Below, in pieces: positions 12,201-25,700 of a stretch of 64,000 nt of DNA. The notes under the pieces are model-generated. The model made no database searches and was not told the origin of the DNA. It saw only the letters and a program-made list of their open reading frames with translations. Position numbers and translations under genes: made by a program. The stretch comes from Mesocentrotus franciscanus (Eukaryota; Echinodermata; Echinoidea; Camarodonta; Strongylocentrotidae). The stretch spans positions 1,910,851 to 1,974,850 of the forward strand of contig CP137673.1 of the NCBI GenBank assembly GCA_037976565.1, given 5' to 3'. Positions within the stretch are counted from its first letter, which is position 1. Each line of letters opens with the position of its first letter.

Positions 12201-13692
12201 CCGTGGCTTCGCTTATGTTGATTTCATGTCTTCTAATGATGCTGATAAGGCCCTCAAACACATGGATGGAGGTAGGAATGTGGTCTCTTCTTTGTGGCAT
12301 CTTTGTTAAAGGAGCTCAGTCATCCCCCAAATGACTCTGCTTTGGGTTCAGTGCTGGTAGCCTTTTTTCAAAATGTCAGTTTGAAATAGTACTTATAAAT
12401 ATAAATATATATTGCAGGTTTGAATGCTAAAATTGCATCTTAAAGGAAGGGGAAAACAACTATTGAGTAGATTAGATGATATTCATGCATAAAATCTGGC
12501 ATACCTAAATACTAGTAGACGTATAACTTTTCTGACCATAATATTTGCTTTCTATCGTTAACCCTCAAAAAGAAGGGGGGAATTATGTTTCTGTGTTTTT
12601 GTTTATTCCCCCCCCCCCTCTTTCAAGAAAAGCAATCACTTAAAATGCTTAAATTGATCACTGCAGTAACTAATAACTCTCTCATCATCAAGTCTGTTTG
12701 AAAACTTGTCCAGAATTAATTATCATTTTATTTTTTTGAGATGTACTACCTAAAATCCATTTTCTTCATATTGATGATCTTAATCACTCTGCTTTCCTTT
12801 GCATTGATCATGTATAGTCAAATCATTATTGGTTGCTGTAAGATGTGTATATTGATTACTCTGAATTGTGTTTGATTCTAGGTCAGATTGATGGTCAAGA
12901 GATCACTGCTGCATTTGTCTTAGCTCCGGTAGCTCGTCCCAGACCCCCTCCTCCACCCAGACGTAGTCCTCCAAGGAGAGGAGGAGGACCAGGATGGAGA
13001 CGATCACCTCCCCCAAGATTCAGGGACAGGAGAAGGTAATTACAAAGTACCTAGGTCATACTACATGATTGCTAACATTTGTTACACCTGTTTCAGATTG
13101 AATGACATTGTATTGTAGGGGGTAGGGAATAGGTGGATGACAATGTTTGCTTCAAAGTTTTCTGAAGTTTAATAATGTACTTTTACACCAAAATTACACA
13201 TCTATGTATTTCTCTTTCTCAAGCTCCCTAAACAATTTTTTACATGACCATCGAAAGTTGAATTTGGCAACTAAAGCAATTGTCTAGGTTGCCTGTCTAG
13301 CAACCAAGATAACAAGTTTGGCGAGAGCCCTGATTTTGATATGTTCTAGCTTGGCTAAATTATTATCTTAATGGATAAGATCTGATTTAGGTAAAGTTCT
13401 GATCAACTGCATTGCCATTAATATTCCAGATGCTTCTTGTCATCTGCATTGTTAACTTACCATGATAATCCAAGTTTTTCTAGGTTTGCAATAATGCCAT
13501 TGGCTTTTCTCTTTAGAGTTTATCTAGGGCTGTAATTTTGTTATTGTCTTTACTCATTCTATCACCAGGTCACCACCACCTAGGAGAAGATCACCCATTA
13601 GATCCAGGTCCAGATCTAGATCAAGATCCAGGTCTAAATCGCCAGCCAGACGTCGTAGATACAGCCGATCCAGCTCCAGCTCTTCTAGATAA
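9224..13692 (+). CDS. RNPS1: RNPS1, RNA-binding protein with serine-rich domain 1
   Basis: Nuclear SR-like protein that joins the exon junction complex through the ASAP/PSAP modules and influences splicing and nonsense-mediated decay. Coding exons: 9224-9225 (AT of the start codon), 10413-10547, 11030-11365, 12030-12271, 12882-13035 and 13569-13692, giving 330 residues (human 305). Residues 2-157 are Arg-Ser and Ser-rich; an RRM follows at about 176-250 with RNP2-like LHVGKL and RNP1-like RGFAYVDF; then QIDGQEITAAFVLAP and a Pro/Arg-rich RS tail ending YSRSSSSSSR. RRM and tail match animal RNPS1 closely. The proposed start codon is split: exon 1 ends AAAAT|gtaag and exon 2 begins GCCGAGAAG, giving ATG CCG AGA. 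All phases agree. Exon 3 has tandem acceptors (11030 or 11036), differing by two residues. The start is inferred; the rest is secure. Confidence 0.93.
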
Positions 13693-15385
13693 TCCATCAA
13701 TGTACCTTAATCTTGTTCTCCCTCTTTCATACATACGGCTCATGAGGGTTAAAGGTAGTCTCATTCCGCACCAGTCCATGCCTAAAGGCCACTATGACCG
13801 GTGTCTGCATTCATTGATTCATTCTCAATCTCCTCTCCTCAATCAACTTCTAGATTATCGCTCACCGTATCCATGTCCATTCAACCACTTTCATACATAT
13901 GTCTCACGTGGGTCGAGTGTGGATTCATTCTGAACTTAGTCTTCGTCTGAAAGCTATGAAAGTTATCTGAATTTCTTATGCTGCATTTGATCCTCAATCA
14001 AGTTCTCTAAGTGTGGTGATTGCTGAGCGAGTCTGCACTGAAAGTTGACTATCCTCAATATAAAAGGTGTATACACATAAGTTGATAAAACAAAAAACAG
14101 ACAAAATTCAGAAGATGGCAGGAAAAGTCAGAACCAGTTGGAAATGTGATCACCAAAGACATGCATTGTGTGGTAATCATACAAACAAGTGCTGATAACA
14201 ACATACATATATGTCTCAAAAAGTCACAGCACACAGTTGGGGTCCAGATCGAGTGTAGGTTCTTGGTTGGGTTAAGCCATAAGTATGACAGATAAGCGGT
14301 GTACATGCTCTTTTAGATAGAATACTCCTAAAATGCTGTCCATACAAAAAATCTGTCCATTGATTAATTAGATATTGCAGCAGTTGTACGACCTGTATGA
14401 TTTGTGCGAAGTGGCACAAATTGTTCATTACATGATGTTCATAATACTTTTACAATTTTTTCATCTCTGGTAATTTAATATGGTTTAATATTTAAATATG
14501 GTTTCATAGGTGATTCAGTACTGATAACAGCACAATTAAGGTTGTAACTGCATTTTAATACCAAGTGCAGTACACTGGGATATGTTATTATGTCATTTGA
14601 AATTATTTTGCTTCTAATTCAACAAAATATGAGAGTGATAAAATGAAGTATTGTAGACGAATCACTTTTATACCCTATTATTAAATCCTTGTGGATATTC
14701 CAATTTGTTTCATTGCGTAAGATCACATTTATTGTGAGAGAAATGATTTCCAATGAAACATGGATTACTCAAACAACACACACTCAAACAAATCTTGACT
14801 AGATTCATGAGTTTGGTTCACCTTTCGTTTACTGTATGCTTGAATCTGATTAATTGAAATCTCATCTACCTGTATATCATCTAGTTTTGTTCACATTTTC
14901 TTTCTATGTGGTGAGGAGGGATAGTGATGTTTTTGTTGTTGTAAATAGCAAATGTATAGTTCCCGTGACAATTCATGGTTCATTCTTAGTTTGTATTAAA
15001 TAGAAGCATTCAGTGAAAACTGTTTACAATCCAAGTAATCGTATTAAAATGAAGTAGTTAATGACTGGAAGGCCTCTGTATTTGATTACTCATTTTGTAT
15101 ATTTATAGCAGACACATAATTGCACCACAAAACTGTATTTTAGCCCCAAACAAGCTTTTTATTCGGAATCCAATGTATGAAAATAAGTATCATAATTTGA
15201 CTTTTATTCTTCAGTTACTGGTATATGTTGTGTTGTCAACATTTTCCGCAACCCCATATGATTTGCAAAAAAACAGTTCTTGTATTGATTCCTTATTGTG
15301 TTTGTGTCATTGCAATTTGTGTAATTCTTTTGTAGTTATGATACCAACTTTTTTGACAATAAATGTGAAAAACAAATACACGACT
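13693..15385 (+). other. Probable RNPS1 3' UTR
   Basis: There is no intron signal or coding pattern after the RNPS1 stop. A consensus AATAAA at 15358-15363 is a plausible polyadenylation signal, which would make a 1.7-kb 3' UTR. The short ORFs in this stretch have no recognisable similarity. The transcript end is inferred, not seen. Confidence 0.4.
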
Positions 15386-15877
15386 CTTTTTGCTGCAATT
15401 TCTTCAAGTTTCAAGTTGTTCAAGCATAGATGATTGTAAAGTGTTATACATGTACACTGTATATAGTATTCTAATTTTGTACATCAAGATTAAAAACAGA
15501 AACATGTATAAGATATTAAGATTCTATCGACAGAGTCTTATCAGTGATGGCTTCTTTCAGGGGCATTCTTTGATAGATTGGGGGGGGGGAGAGGGGGATG
15601 CTAATCAGCCTCTGTCCTTATTTCGTCTATTTTGTTTTAAAGTACAGCTTTTTATTGTGTCCAATCCGTTTCATCTCTAAATATAAAAGTAAATCATTCT
15701 CCCACATAGATTATGGGATTCGACAGCTTGTGGATGTCAATCTATCTGCTCAAAGATAAAGATCTTTCATAATCGAGGGTTAGAAATTATGAAAGAGGAA
15801 GGTAATAAATGTTTCCATATAACTACATTTTAATAACTAAATTATTCATACCCTTACCAAGTTTTGTAATTTGTAAG

Positions 15878-16081
15878 TACAGTCAAACCTGCTTTAGTGA
15901 CCACCTGTCCTGTCTACAAGGACCACCTGTCTTCAAAGACCACATTTTTTGTTTCCCTTGGAAAATGGTTTCTCATTGAAACATGTACTAAAGGAACCCG
16001 TCTACAAAGACCACCCGTCTACAAAGACCACTTTTTGTGTTTCCCTTGGGCAGTCGCTATAGACACTGAGGTTTGACTGTA
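15878..16081. mobile_element. MITE, 'GTCAAACC' family
   Basis: Begins TACAGTCAAACCTGCTTTAG and ends GAGGTTTGACTGTA, an inverted-repeat pair with TA at each tip. The interior has repeated GACCACCTGTCTACAAA motifs. Sister copies are at 19928-20104, 36056-36232 and, diverged, 3855-4047. Confidence 0.85.
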
Positions 16082-16197
16082 TGTGAAAAAGTGATTTGTC
16101 CCGATTTATGTTTGAGAATGTGACAAATTAAAAGTATTTAACAAAGGCCTTAATACAACCAGTTCACCTTTCATTCTTGATTTACAAAATACAACAA

Positions 16198-16700
16198 ATT
16201 CAACCCTTTTAATAAGTTCATTTGAATGAAAGCATAAAAATCAGAGAAACAGAATGGCGAAAGTTTGAAATAAATCAGACCAATACGAGATCACTACAGC
16301 TGTGCGAATCTCAAATCGGCAATTTTGTCAGTGGATTGTGACGTATTGACGGATTACTCTCCCGTTTGTCGCATACAAAAATATCACATTTTCTGTTTTT
16401 CTTCCAAAATATATTATGGAGAGTACATTATTACAGGTCCTCTAAAAAGAACAGACCATCCCAAGTCATACATTTATGAAAGTTGAAATTTTAGTCCTTT
16501 TGTGTATTGGAGCAAATGGGAAAGTTGTACGCCACTACATCACATACATTATCAATTCAGCCAATTTGAAGAGCCCATATCTATAGTAATTGCAACTTCC
16601 TAAAATTCGCAACTTCCAAATTTTTTGTCTGATTTCATTCAAACTTTCATCAGTATGCTTATCTGATTTTTCTGCTTTATTCTAGACAAGTTTGCTTCCC
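16198..16700. repeat. Dispersed repeat, same family as 32731-33322
   Basis: Shares with 32731-33322 (in opposite orientation) segments such as TGAAAGCATAAAAATCAGAG, GAAATAAATCAGACCAA and AGTGGATTGTGACGTA. The tips are diverged. Non-coding. Confidence 0.6.
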
Positions 16701-16915
16701 TTTAACTGTAAATTGTCCAAAGACATTTATGCATACAGCATTGGACTACATGTATTTAGAGTTCCTGACTAGGGGGTTGGTATTCTTAAAAGTATTGTCC
16801 TTGCATTATAGTGAAATGATAATTGTCACAACAGATTTAAAGTTGCAACTTTTAAATTGCTACAGATATCTCCCGATGCCCCTTCACCTCGGGTTTATTT
16901 TAGTACGTCTCATAG

Positions 16916-17103
16916 CAGTGAAAAAAATACACGGGGGCTCAGGGCGAATTTGCCCCCGAAATGCCCAAAAGAGCCCCTGAAAATCAGAAAAGAACCCCTG
17001 TAAATTTGCATAGAGTTCAATGCAAAACAAATTTTAGAAGGTTATTTTTATGCAGGCAAGCTTGAAAAGTAGTCCCCGAAAAATAAATATTAATTTTTTC
17101 CCT
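16916..17103. mobile_element. Repeat with hAT-like tip (CAGTGAAAAAAATACACG)
   Basis: An inverted, highly similar copy lies at 35285-35475 inside the TSEN54 introns. Both contain GCCCCCGAAATGCCC and GCAGGCAAGCTTGAAAAGTA and end in TTAATTTTTTCCC. No 8-bp duplication was found; the class is uncertain. Confidence 0.6.
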
Positions 17104-17212
17104 GTCTCATAACTAGAAATATCTTTATAGGATGCAATTTATGCATTTACATACCAATCACTAGAGAAGAGATGTACAGGAAGGCAATTCAGTAAATGTC
17201 ATTTGAAGCACA

Positions 17213-17218
17213 TTTATT
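17213..17218 (-). other. Candidate TSEN54 polyadenylation signal
   Basis: AATAAA on the minus strand (TTTATT on plus), about 3.7 kb beyond the TSEN54 stop codon. A nearer AATAAA-like site exists around 19567. Which is used cannot be told from the sequence. Confidence 0.25.
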
Positions 17219-18306
17219 GTCACAAATTCTTAAATCACATATCACATTTTCAAGTCACACATTGTACAGTGCCACACCAGTGAATATACGTATTGATTGC
17301 TGTAAATAAATAGACATACATGTACAAACAGACATCTCCTTTTAGAAGATAAAAATGTGTCTTACAGTGAGTATTATCAAACCCTATCTTGTGCATAGCT
17401 GAAGATAAGACCAGTCTCAAGTGTTTATCAGAAGTGCGTTAAGAAGCAGAAGGTCTCAACTCTTGTGCATGGGTCTGGAGATAACATCATTTTGTAACTT
17501 TCTCTTTCAAGTTTAAATGACAATAGATGTACAGTACATTCTTTTCAAATATTTTCCGTAAATATGTAAGTATTGTATCAAAGCTAGATAGATTGTAGTA
17601 CCGGTAGGCCTACATGTACCTTTTTTTCTGAACCACATTCTTTGAGTAATCTAGAGATGAACGGCCCCAGAAGTGGCCCATAACTTTCCATGCATGCAAG
17701 ATTTGTACAGGAAATGAGAAATGCACATCATCTGATGTGAGCCCACTGTGATACAAGGACAAAACCACTGTCCTAATCATAAAACTGTTCAGGAGGTCTT
17801 GAGGCTCGTTCAGATTAGACGTGGTAAACCACTGACGTTTTTTGTTTGTTTTTACATGTAAAAGAATGGCAACTGCGCTCAACATAGGTCCTGCACATAT
17901 TCAATGAGCTCCATTTTGCCGCATCATATCATAACAAGTCTTTTCTAACACCTAAAGGGAGTTGGGGGGGGGGGGTCTGGGGCCTGCCCCAAATGGATAT
18001 TCCCCTTATAGGGTTAATGCCCTTTTCATTCTCATTCTGATGGGTTGAGGTCATGAGGTCATGCACAGAAATTAATTCAATTCTTGCCATACTAGTAATG
18101 TAAATACATAAAATCACATCAGAAAGTTACATGAATCATGAAAACAACAGGAAAACATACAGAATGATAGCAAAATCACAAGTCTGAATATGTATTTATA
18201 TTCCACATCAAGAGGAGTATACTCATATAGTACATAGCATATTGGGAGAGATAGTTGTGACACAAGCATACACGCGTACGCAAGCGAGGTCATAGGTTAA
18301 ATCATG

Positions 18307-18356
18307 AAGCTCCAAATAGTTCCCTCCCATGTACACTCTCTGACGGAACTATTTGG
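18307..18356. repeat. Perfect 14-bp stem-loop
   Basis: GTTCCGTCAGAGAG-type loop DNA is flanked by exact complementary arms CTCCAAATAGTTCC and GGAACTATTTGGAG. It would form a stable hairpin in DNA or RNA. Its role is unknown; it may be the core of a small MITE. Confidence 0.75.
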
Positions 18357-19927
18357 AGTCGCATGAAATGACTGACCAATCAGAAGCGACCTCCATTGTC
18401 TCATTCTTTGTAAATTGATAAGCTCCGACAAAGTGGTTAATAAATGTACAGCATACTTTACTGTTGAAGAAATCAATCTCAAATTCATTCCTTTTTTCAG
18501 CTTAACAAGTACTCTATCCAGGAGTGAAATTAAAAAAGCTACAAAGTTTTTTCAACTTGCATGATGTATTCAGAACAATTACTTTGGGTACTTTGAAAGC
18601 ATAGAAACGTCTAGTTCAAAATTCAAAGTAAATTCTTGACTCACATATTTCCCATCTTTCTGAGGTATGATATTACCCAATATAGCACTTGACATGTCAT
18701 TACGTGAAAGCTAGTTGACTGCACATTTTTATTGTAAATTAATCATTTAGTTTGAAGCTTAATATCACTTAGTCTGTGCATAGTGACCAGGGTTAAAACA
18801 TAAGAATGAATATTAAATTAAATTCTATTTCAAATAACCACGATTATTCTTCCTTTGACAGATGTGAAGGCGAGGTACAGAGATTGAAACAAGTGTATAT
18901 ATATATTCTATGAATGCACCGCAATATTCTAGGATACACAAACTAACAGTCTTTTCAAGTAACACTTGCATGGCTGTATATACTTAAAATAGTAAATATG
19001 AAAATAACCTATTAATTACTTCTATGTGAAGTACACCTGTGCCTTGATTAATGTTTCGTAGAAAAATAACTATTTTCAAATGCAATTTCATACACTGAAA
19101 TCAAGTAGGAAAAAGCTGGACAGAACTTGACTTAACTTGAGTATACAAACAATGACATCTTTTCAGTAAGTGATCATTCATAACAATGTTATCATAATAT
19201 GAAATTTGCGACTTCAAAGTGACGAAGGTACGTGCAGCTACATGTATAGTCATTTTGTACTACAAAATCAGAGAATAGCAATGAAAACAAGACATACTAA
19301 AGCTTTTTGTCTTGCACTTGTCGGAGTTAATCGCAAGAATGAACAAAAAGCGGAAATCAGACAAAATCTGAAAGTTTGAGTGAAAACAGACCATTATTAA
19401 TGCTAAAAATTGGGAAAAACTGATCTGATCGATTCCTTAATTCACCCAACTATATTATTATAATTTAATTTAATTTTAGGTGAATGTAAATCCTCACAAA
19501 GCAATGACTTGGCTCTATATACCAATTCCAAACATTTAGGTGTTGAAAGATTTTTAAAAGCCTGTTTTATTTCTTATTTTCATGGAAAAACGGTTGGAAA
19601 AATTGGTTGGGAGAACTTACTGTTACAGGGTGTCGCACAGTGACGCCTTCAAGAAAACCATAAATATCTTTGTGGTTCTGAGAATTTTTAAGGATTTTTT
19701 GCATGTTAGAGAGTTAGTACAGTAGAAGGAATATAATACGTAACATTTCATACAAAAAATACATTTTTTTCATCAACCTTCAACAATGTTACTGAGTCAC
19801 TTTAAAGAAGACTTGGATTCCCCCTATTCTTATATCTGTAAAAGCATACAATTCACCTTCTAGAATTGATTCCAGAAAGGTTGGTACTGCTTTCATATAC
19901 CTTGGAAAGTAGAAAAAACCAAGTTAA

Positions 19928-20104
19928 TACAGTGAAACCAGCAACCACCTATATAGAAAGACCACCTGTCTATAAAGACCACATTTTCTGTTTCCATTCA
20001 ATAGTGTTTGTCATTGCAACTTATACATAAAGACCACCTACCTGTAAAGACCGCTTTCCATGTCTCCCTTAATTAAATGGACTTTATACACAGGTTTCAC
20101 TGTA
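19928..20104. mobile_element. MITE, 'GTCAAACC' family (variant tip)
   Basis: Tips are TACAGTGAAACC and GGTTTCACTGTA, a matched change in both arms relative to the 15878 copy. The interior keeps AAAGACCACC repeats. Confidence 0.8.
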
Positions 20105-20907
20105 GTATGAAGTGTGTATTCAATGCCACAGACATTGCAAAATAAACTACTTTACATCACAGTACATACACACATGCCATAGACAATAATATCACATATA
20201 TATATTTTGTTTACCTTATATGAAAAAAATCTCTCATTATCTCTCTCCACTTAACACATAAAATTAATATTATCTTTTCCAAAATGAGAGCTTGCACAAT
20301 AGTGCATAATCTATACACTACACATAAGGTGATGAATGATAAATACAATGCAATCAAGGCAAATGCTTACAGCTATATGCTTCATATGCTTGACCCAGCA
20401 CAAAAATTCAAACAACGTCATTGTGCACTACACATATATAAAACCATGTGTAAAACCTACACGAGGGTCATGTGTCTGTGACACACACACACATTATCTC
20501 TGTGCTGAGATTGTGGAGTGGGGACCTGTCAGGGTGGAAGGGTCCTCGCACAGTCAAGTGTACAAGTATATAGCAGTGATCTAGCATTCCTCTCAGATAT
20601 TTACACTAAAAATTCACTGGAAATCGAAGATAGAATATCTAATGCTCTCGCACATGTACCTTTAGATCTTTTGATGTATAAGGAGAGCAATTAAACAAAT
20701 TCTTTCCAATTTCCCTTTGGCTCCCAAAACTGTACAAGAGCTTTAATGAAAGCTTAGTGCTAGCATAAAAGATAACAGCAATTCACTTGCTTCTATATCA
20801 GCTGAGATAACATATGCACAACTAGAACATGAAGTACAAAAAATTCCTGAAATCCAAGCACTTGTATACAGTATATTCCATCTTGAGTGTAATCGGTATG
20901 TATATGA

Positions 20908-22671
20908 TCAACCTATGGTGATGTCAACAGGGAGCTCGATGTCATTGAGGTTATAGAAGTTGATGTCAGTGTTGTCTACGACACCCCAAACCAATGGGAC
21001 GGGGGCAGCCTTCATCAGCAAGTCTAGCTGAGTGGCAAGCTCAGGGACGGGATCTTCTTCACTGAATGGACATAAAAGAAAAATCATTATAATTAGACAT
21101 TGAAAAACTACATATTGTCCAAGCATTCAGACTTATTTGTTCAACATTGCTTTCAATTAATTGTTCTCTCTCTCTCTCTCTCTGCACCTAATACCGGTAA
21201 TATGAATGTGATATAATCTGTTTATTTTGTTTCTACAGGTACATGTATATTCCCTACGTCCTGTTTGTTACGCACATGTGCGCCTTGAGCATTTAATCTT
21301 TAAATGGCTTTGGCACCCTATAAGTCTTATATTATAAGAAGATTTGACTAAAACGCATATATACACATGTATTACATATACCATATTCAAGGGAATACAC
21401 ACACACCATGAACAGTGAGGGTGATCTGTCAGGCTTACATATGCCTTGAGTTTAAATTAATGAACTCCCTTCCACTTCTCACATACCCTGTAGTTAAACA
21501 TGAGAAGAATTATTGGTGTAAACGTTAGGCTAAAAAATAAGTTTGTTCGTGAGATATTTGATGGGGCCCAATGACAAATCCTCAATATAAAGATGAAATG
21601 TGATTTCTTGGAAATCATACAGGCATTCTAAAGTGTCATGGACTTGTGTCAAACCCTCCTAGGTGTTTCCACTGATTGACAATGACTGATACAAGCTATA
21701 CTGTAGATTAAACCTTTACAATCATCAGCGACCTTTAACCTCGGTGACCTTTGAACCATAGTTACACTACAACTATAGTTTTGTTTCCTACCTGCATACA
21801 ACCACACAGAAGTTGGGCTGACCAGGGTTGGTTTTCTTGTATTTCTTGTCTGGCAGGAATACATCAAATGCTATCTTAGAGTCCACAATGAGTGGAGAGA
21901 ATCTGAATAAAGAATACAAGCATACATAGTAGTAAATACCAAAATAATAATTCCACATTTTCTTTAAAAATCAGTAGAATGGCTGAAAATGGTAATGGTG
22001 GGGTAATAATAATTGCAGGGCCTGAAGAAAGAGCAGTATTGATAGTGATGTTACTACCCTGGGTACTTAAGACCCATTTATTTACCATTCTTATTATTTA
22101 TCAAAATTAGATCAGTATAGTTTCAGTGCACTAATGATATTGAAAAGCTTAAATCCCAGGACATTTAGAAAATTGACTTTAACAGGGAATGTTTAACAGA
22201 TAGATAAAAACACATTTGTAACAACACAATCATTTCTTCACATCTATTCACATGAATTATTCATCTGGTTGATAAATACATGTACATGTACATAGGTGTA
22301 CTAGCTGCAAACAAGGCATTAAAGGGTTTGAAAACAACAAACTAGTGGACAGTCATTACTATTTTACTCAAAGTGAGTATCAAGGGTGAAAGTGATCTAG
22401 TGGGTGACCTCTTACCTTTGACCTGAATGTTCACAGGTCAGATTTGCTCCCTGAATGACCTGCAGTTTGTTCAATACATGACCTGCAATGACAAATGATC
22501 ACAAATAATAATTATTCGTACCTTAACATAACACAGGCAATACGCTCACAGCTCCTTAAAACTGCAAACTAGAGCTAAAGGAACTTATTAAAAGGGCACA
22601 ATAGTTAATTTAAAAAATGGGAGTATTTGAAAGGTCTGTATACAGTGTAGCTTTAATATGAGACAAATTAG

Positions 22672-22714
<43 letters not shown>

Positions 22715-25700
22715 AATCGGAGAGATGAGATGAGACTCAAACCAGTGCTAAAAAAGAGAAAAGAAATACAGAATTAGGGGCTAGGGCTGCATTAAATTGT
22801 ATTTTCAGCTCAGAGTAAAACAAATAATTTGAGTTTTAAAACAGAAATCATAGAAATATCTCTAAGTCCTTTACAAATAAAACCCTATGATCAGCTGTCA
22901 TATCGGTGTATCATTTGCAAGCAATATACTGTATAATGGCAAAACTCTACATTTAACATTACATTTTTTTAAATACCTAATATTTGGATATATCATGCAC
23001 TGACATATTGTGCAGCCCTGTAAAGAACTTAAAGATAAAGTTGAGTTGTGGTCATGCGATTGCATTGTGAAAGAAACATTGTGGAATCGATCAGAAAAGG
23101 TTGATCATCTAGCATGAGTATTGGTGTGTACTACAAGGTTCTGGAATCATCAAAATGATAAAAAATTTGGCCCAGTCTTGGGTAAATTTACAAGCACTGT
23201 ACACAGAAAGATGTATATGAGACTACACGAACATGTGTCATAAAAATCTGTCCCGATTTTTATGATGTTACATGCCATATTTAGAATATTAAGGCATTTG
23301 AAGAGCCATGCTTTTCAGGGAACATTTTTTCTCTGATGTTCTCCCACACAAATTATTATAAATAAATAATTATAATAAATTATTTTTCACCTCTTCCCAG
23401 AACTCAACCTTCTCTTTAAAAACAATACAACTAAAGCCCAACCATGTAAAAGCTGACACTAATTGAAGATAACATACCAACCAATTCATAAACTTTATGA
23501 AAGTAAAGTGATCAATATCAGGTAAAAGCATACCCGACAAGTAAAACCTTTTATGCAGAGGGAAAGGAAACAATAGATATTTTATCTTTTTATCTTTCTC
23601 CATCTCAAGATCTAATCCATGTATATAAGCTCCTATTAGCATAAAATTAACCATCAGCATCCTGTATAATCAAATCAGATATCAGGAGGGCCTGGAAGGG
23701 TTATCCTACACCATCTTATGTGCATTTAATGAGGGTTGTTAATTCACTCATAATCAAGCATGCATCACTGAATCATACTGATCATGGGCGTCAATCCGAG
23801 TTTGAGCATGGGGGGACACAATTACATGTCACTCTCTCTAGTTATTCTGTTTCACGGCATGTACTTTCATTGGTGACCAGTTCAGTTCTTGCCTTTTTTA
23901 TCTTTGACATTTTATTACATTTTTAGAGAAAGAAGACGATTTGTTGTACCGTTCTCGACTCTTAATCTTTGTCTGAATTCAGTTTCCCACCTCCCGCGCG
24001 CGTAATTTTTGACGTTTCATTAAATTATTAGAGAAAGAAGACGATTCATTGTACCGTTCTCGACTCTTAATCCTTGTTTGAATTCAGTCCCCCCCCCCTC
24101 CCGCGCGAAGCACGGAGGCTTTGACGTTTCATTAAATTATTTTAAAAAGAAGACGATTCGTTGTATGTACGTTCTTGATTCTTAATCTTTGTTCGATATT
24201 TGACATTTCATTAAATTATTAGAGAAAGAAGACGATTGATTGTACCGTTCTCGACTCTTAATCCTTGTTTGAATTCAGTTTCAACCCTCTCGCGCGTAGC
24301 CTGGAAGCTTTGACGTTTCATTAAATCATTAGAGAACGAAGCCGGTTCGTTGTACCGTTCTCGACTCTTAATCCCTGCTTGAATTCAGCTAGTTTCCCCT
24401 CTCCTGTGCGAAGCCAGGAAGCTTTGACGTTTTATTAAATTATTTTAAAAAGAAGATGATTCGTTGTACGTAGGTTCTTGACTCTTAATCCTTGTTTGAA
24501 TTCAGTCCCCCCCCCCTCCCGGGCAAAGCGCGGAAGCTTTGACGTTTCATTAAATTATTAAACTAGATGGAACTTCAACTGCGTGCAGTCGAAAATGATG
24601 CCTCCGCCATAGAGCAATTTTACAAACCAAAATGGAAGCAATTTTTAAAATTCAAGTTTGATTGTAATCCATCTGTTGGTTCTAATGATAACGTGATCAC
24701 AAGCTATTTTAGGATACATAATGAGCCCTGTGACCTTTGACCTCGTGACCCCCAAATCTAATCAGTTCATTAGCTCTGCAAGATACATACATGACCCAAG
24801 TTTGGCGGTAATCCATCAATCGGTTCTTGAGATAATGCGATCATGAGCTATTTTTGCATACATAATGAGCCCTGTGACCTTTGACCTTTGACCTCGTGAC
24901 CCCAAAATCTAATCAGTTCATTAGCTCTGCAAGATACATACATGACCCAAGTTTGGCAGTAATCCATCAATCGGTTCTTGAGATAACGCGATCACGAGAA
25001 CGGGACGTACGTACGTACGTATGTACGGACGGACGGACAACCAGAAAACATAATGCCTCCGGCTACTTTGTAGCGGAGGCATAAAAAAGAAGACGATTCG
25101 TTGTGCCGTTCTTGACTCTTAATCTTTGTTTGAATTCAGTTTCCCCCTCCAGCGCGAAGCGCGGAAGCTGTGACGTTTCATTTAATTATTAGAGAAAGAA
25201 GACGATGCGTTGTACCGTTCTCGACTCTTAATCCTTGCCTGAATTCAGTTTCCACCTTCTCTCGCGTAGCGGAAGCCGTTTGACGTTTCATTAAATAATT
25301 ATTAGAAAACGAAGATGATTCATTCTACCGTTTTCGACTCTTAATCCCCGTTTCATGAAATTTTTAGAGAAAGAAGCCGTTTCGTAGTACCGCTCTCAAC
25401 TATTAATCCTTGTTTGAATAAAGTTTCCCCCCTCCTGCGCAAAGCGCGGAACCTGTTACGTTTCATTTGATTATCAGAGAAAGAAGATGATTCGTTGTCA
25501 ACACAGAGAGAAAGAGGGAGAGAGAAAGAAAAAAAAAAGATTTTATCCCCAAATCGTAGGGGGGACATTTCACCACCTGAAAATTTGTGGGGACATGTCC
25601 CCCGTCCCCCCCCCATCCCCCCTGGGATTGACGCCCCTGATACTGATATGCATGAATAAATTCACCTAGGAATATAATGTACATGACATCAAATCATGAA

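Larger units (their letters stand above)
17220..20907. other. Convergent spacer / TSEN54 3' flank
   Basis: Between the RNPS1 and TSEN54 ends there is AT-rich non-coding DNA with one perfect stem-loop (18307-18356) and one MITE (19928-20104). No coding exon was recognised. Confidence 0.5.

Noticed and set aside
24561..25085. Protein-coding transposase in the nested element
   Set aside because: The only ORF (24881-25084) translates a repeated non-coding motif and a GTAC simple repeat.
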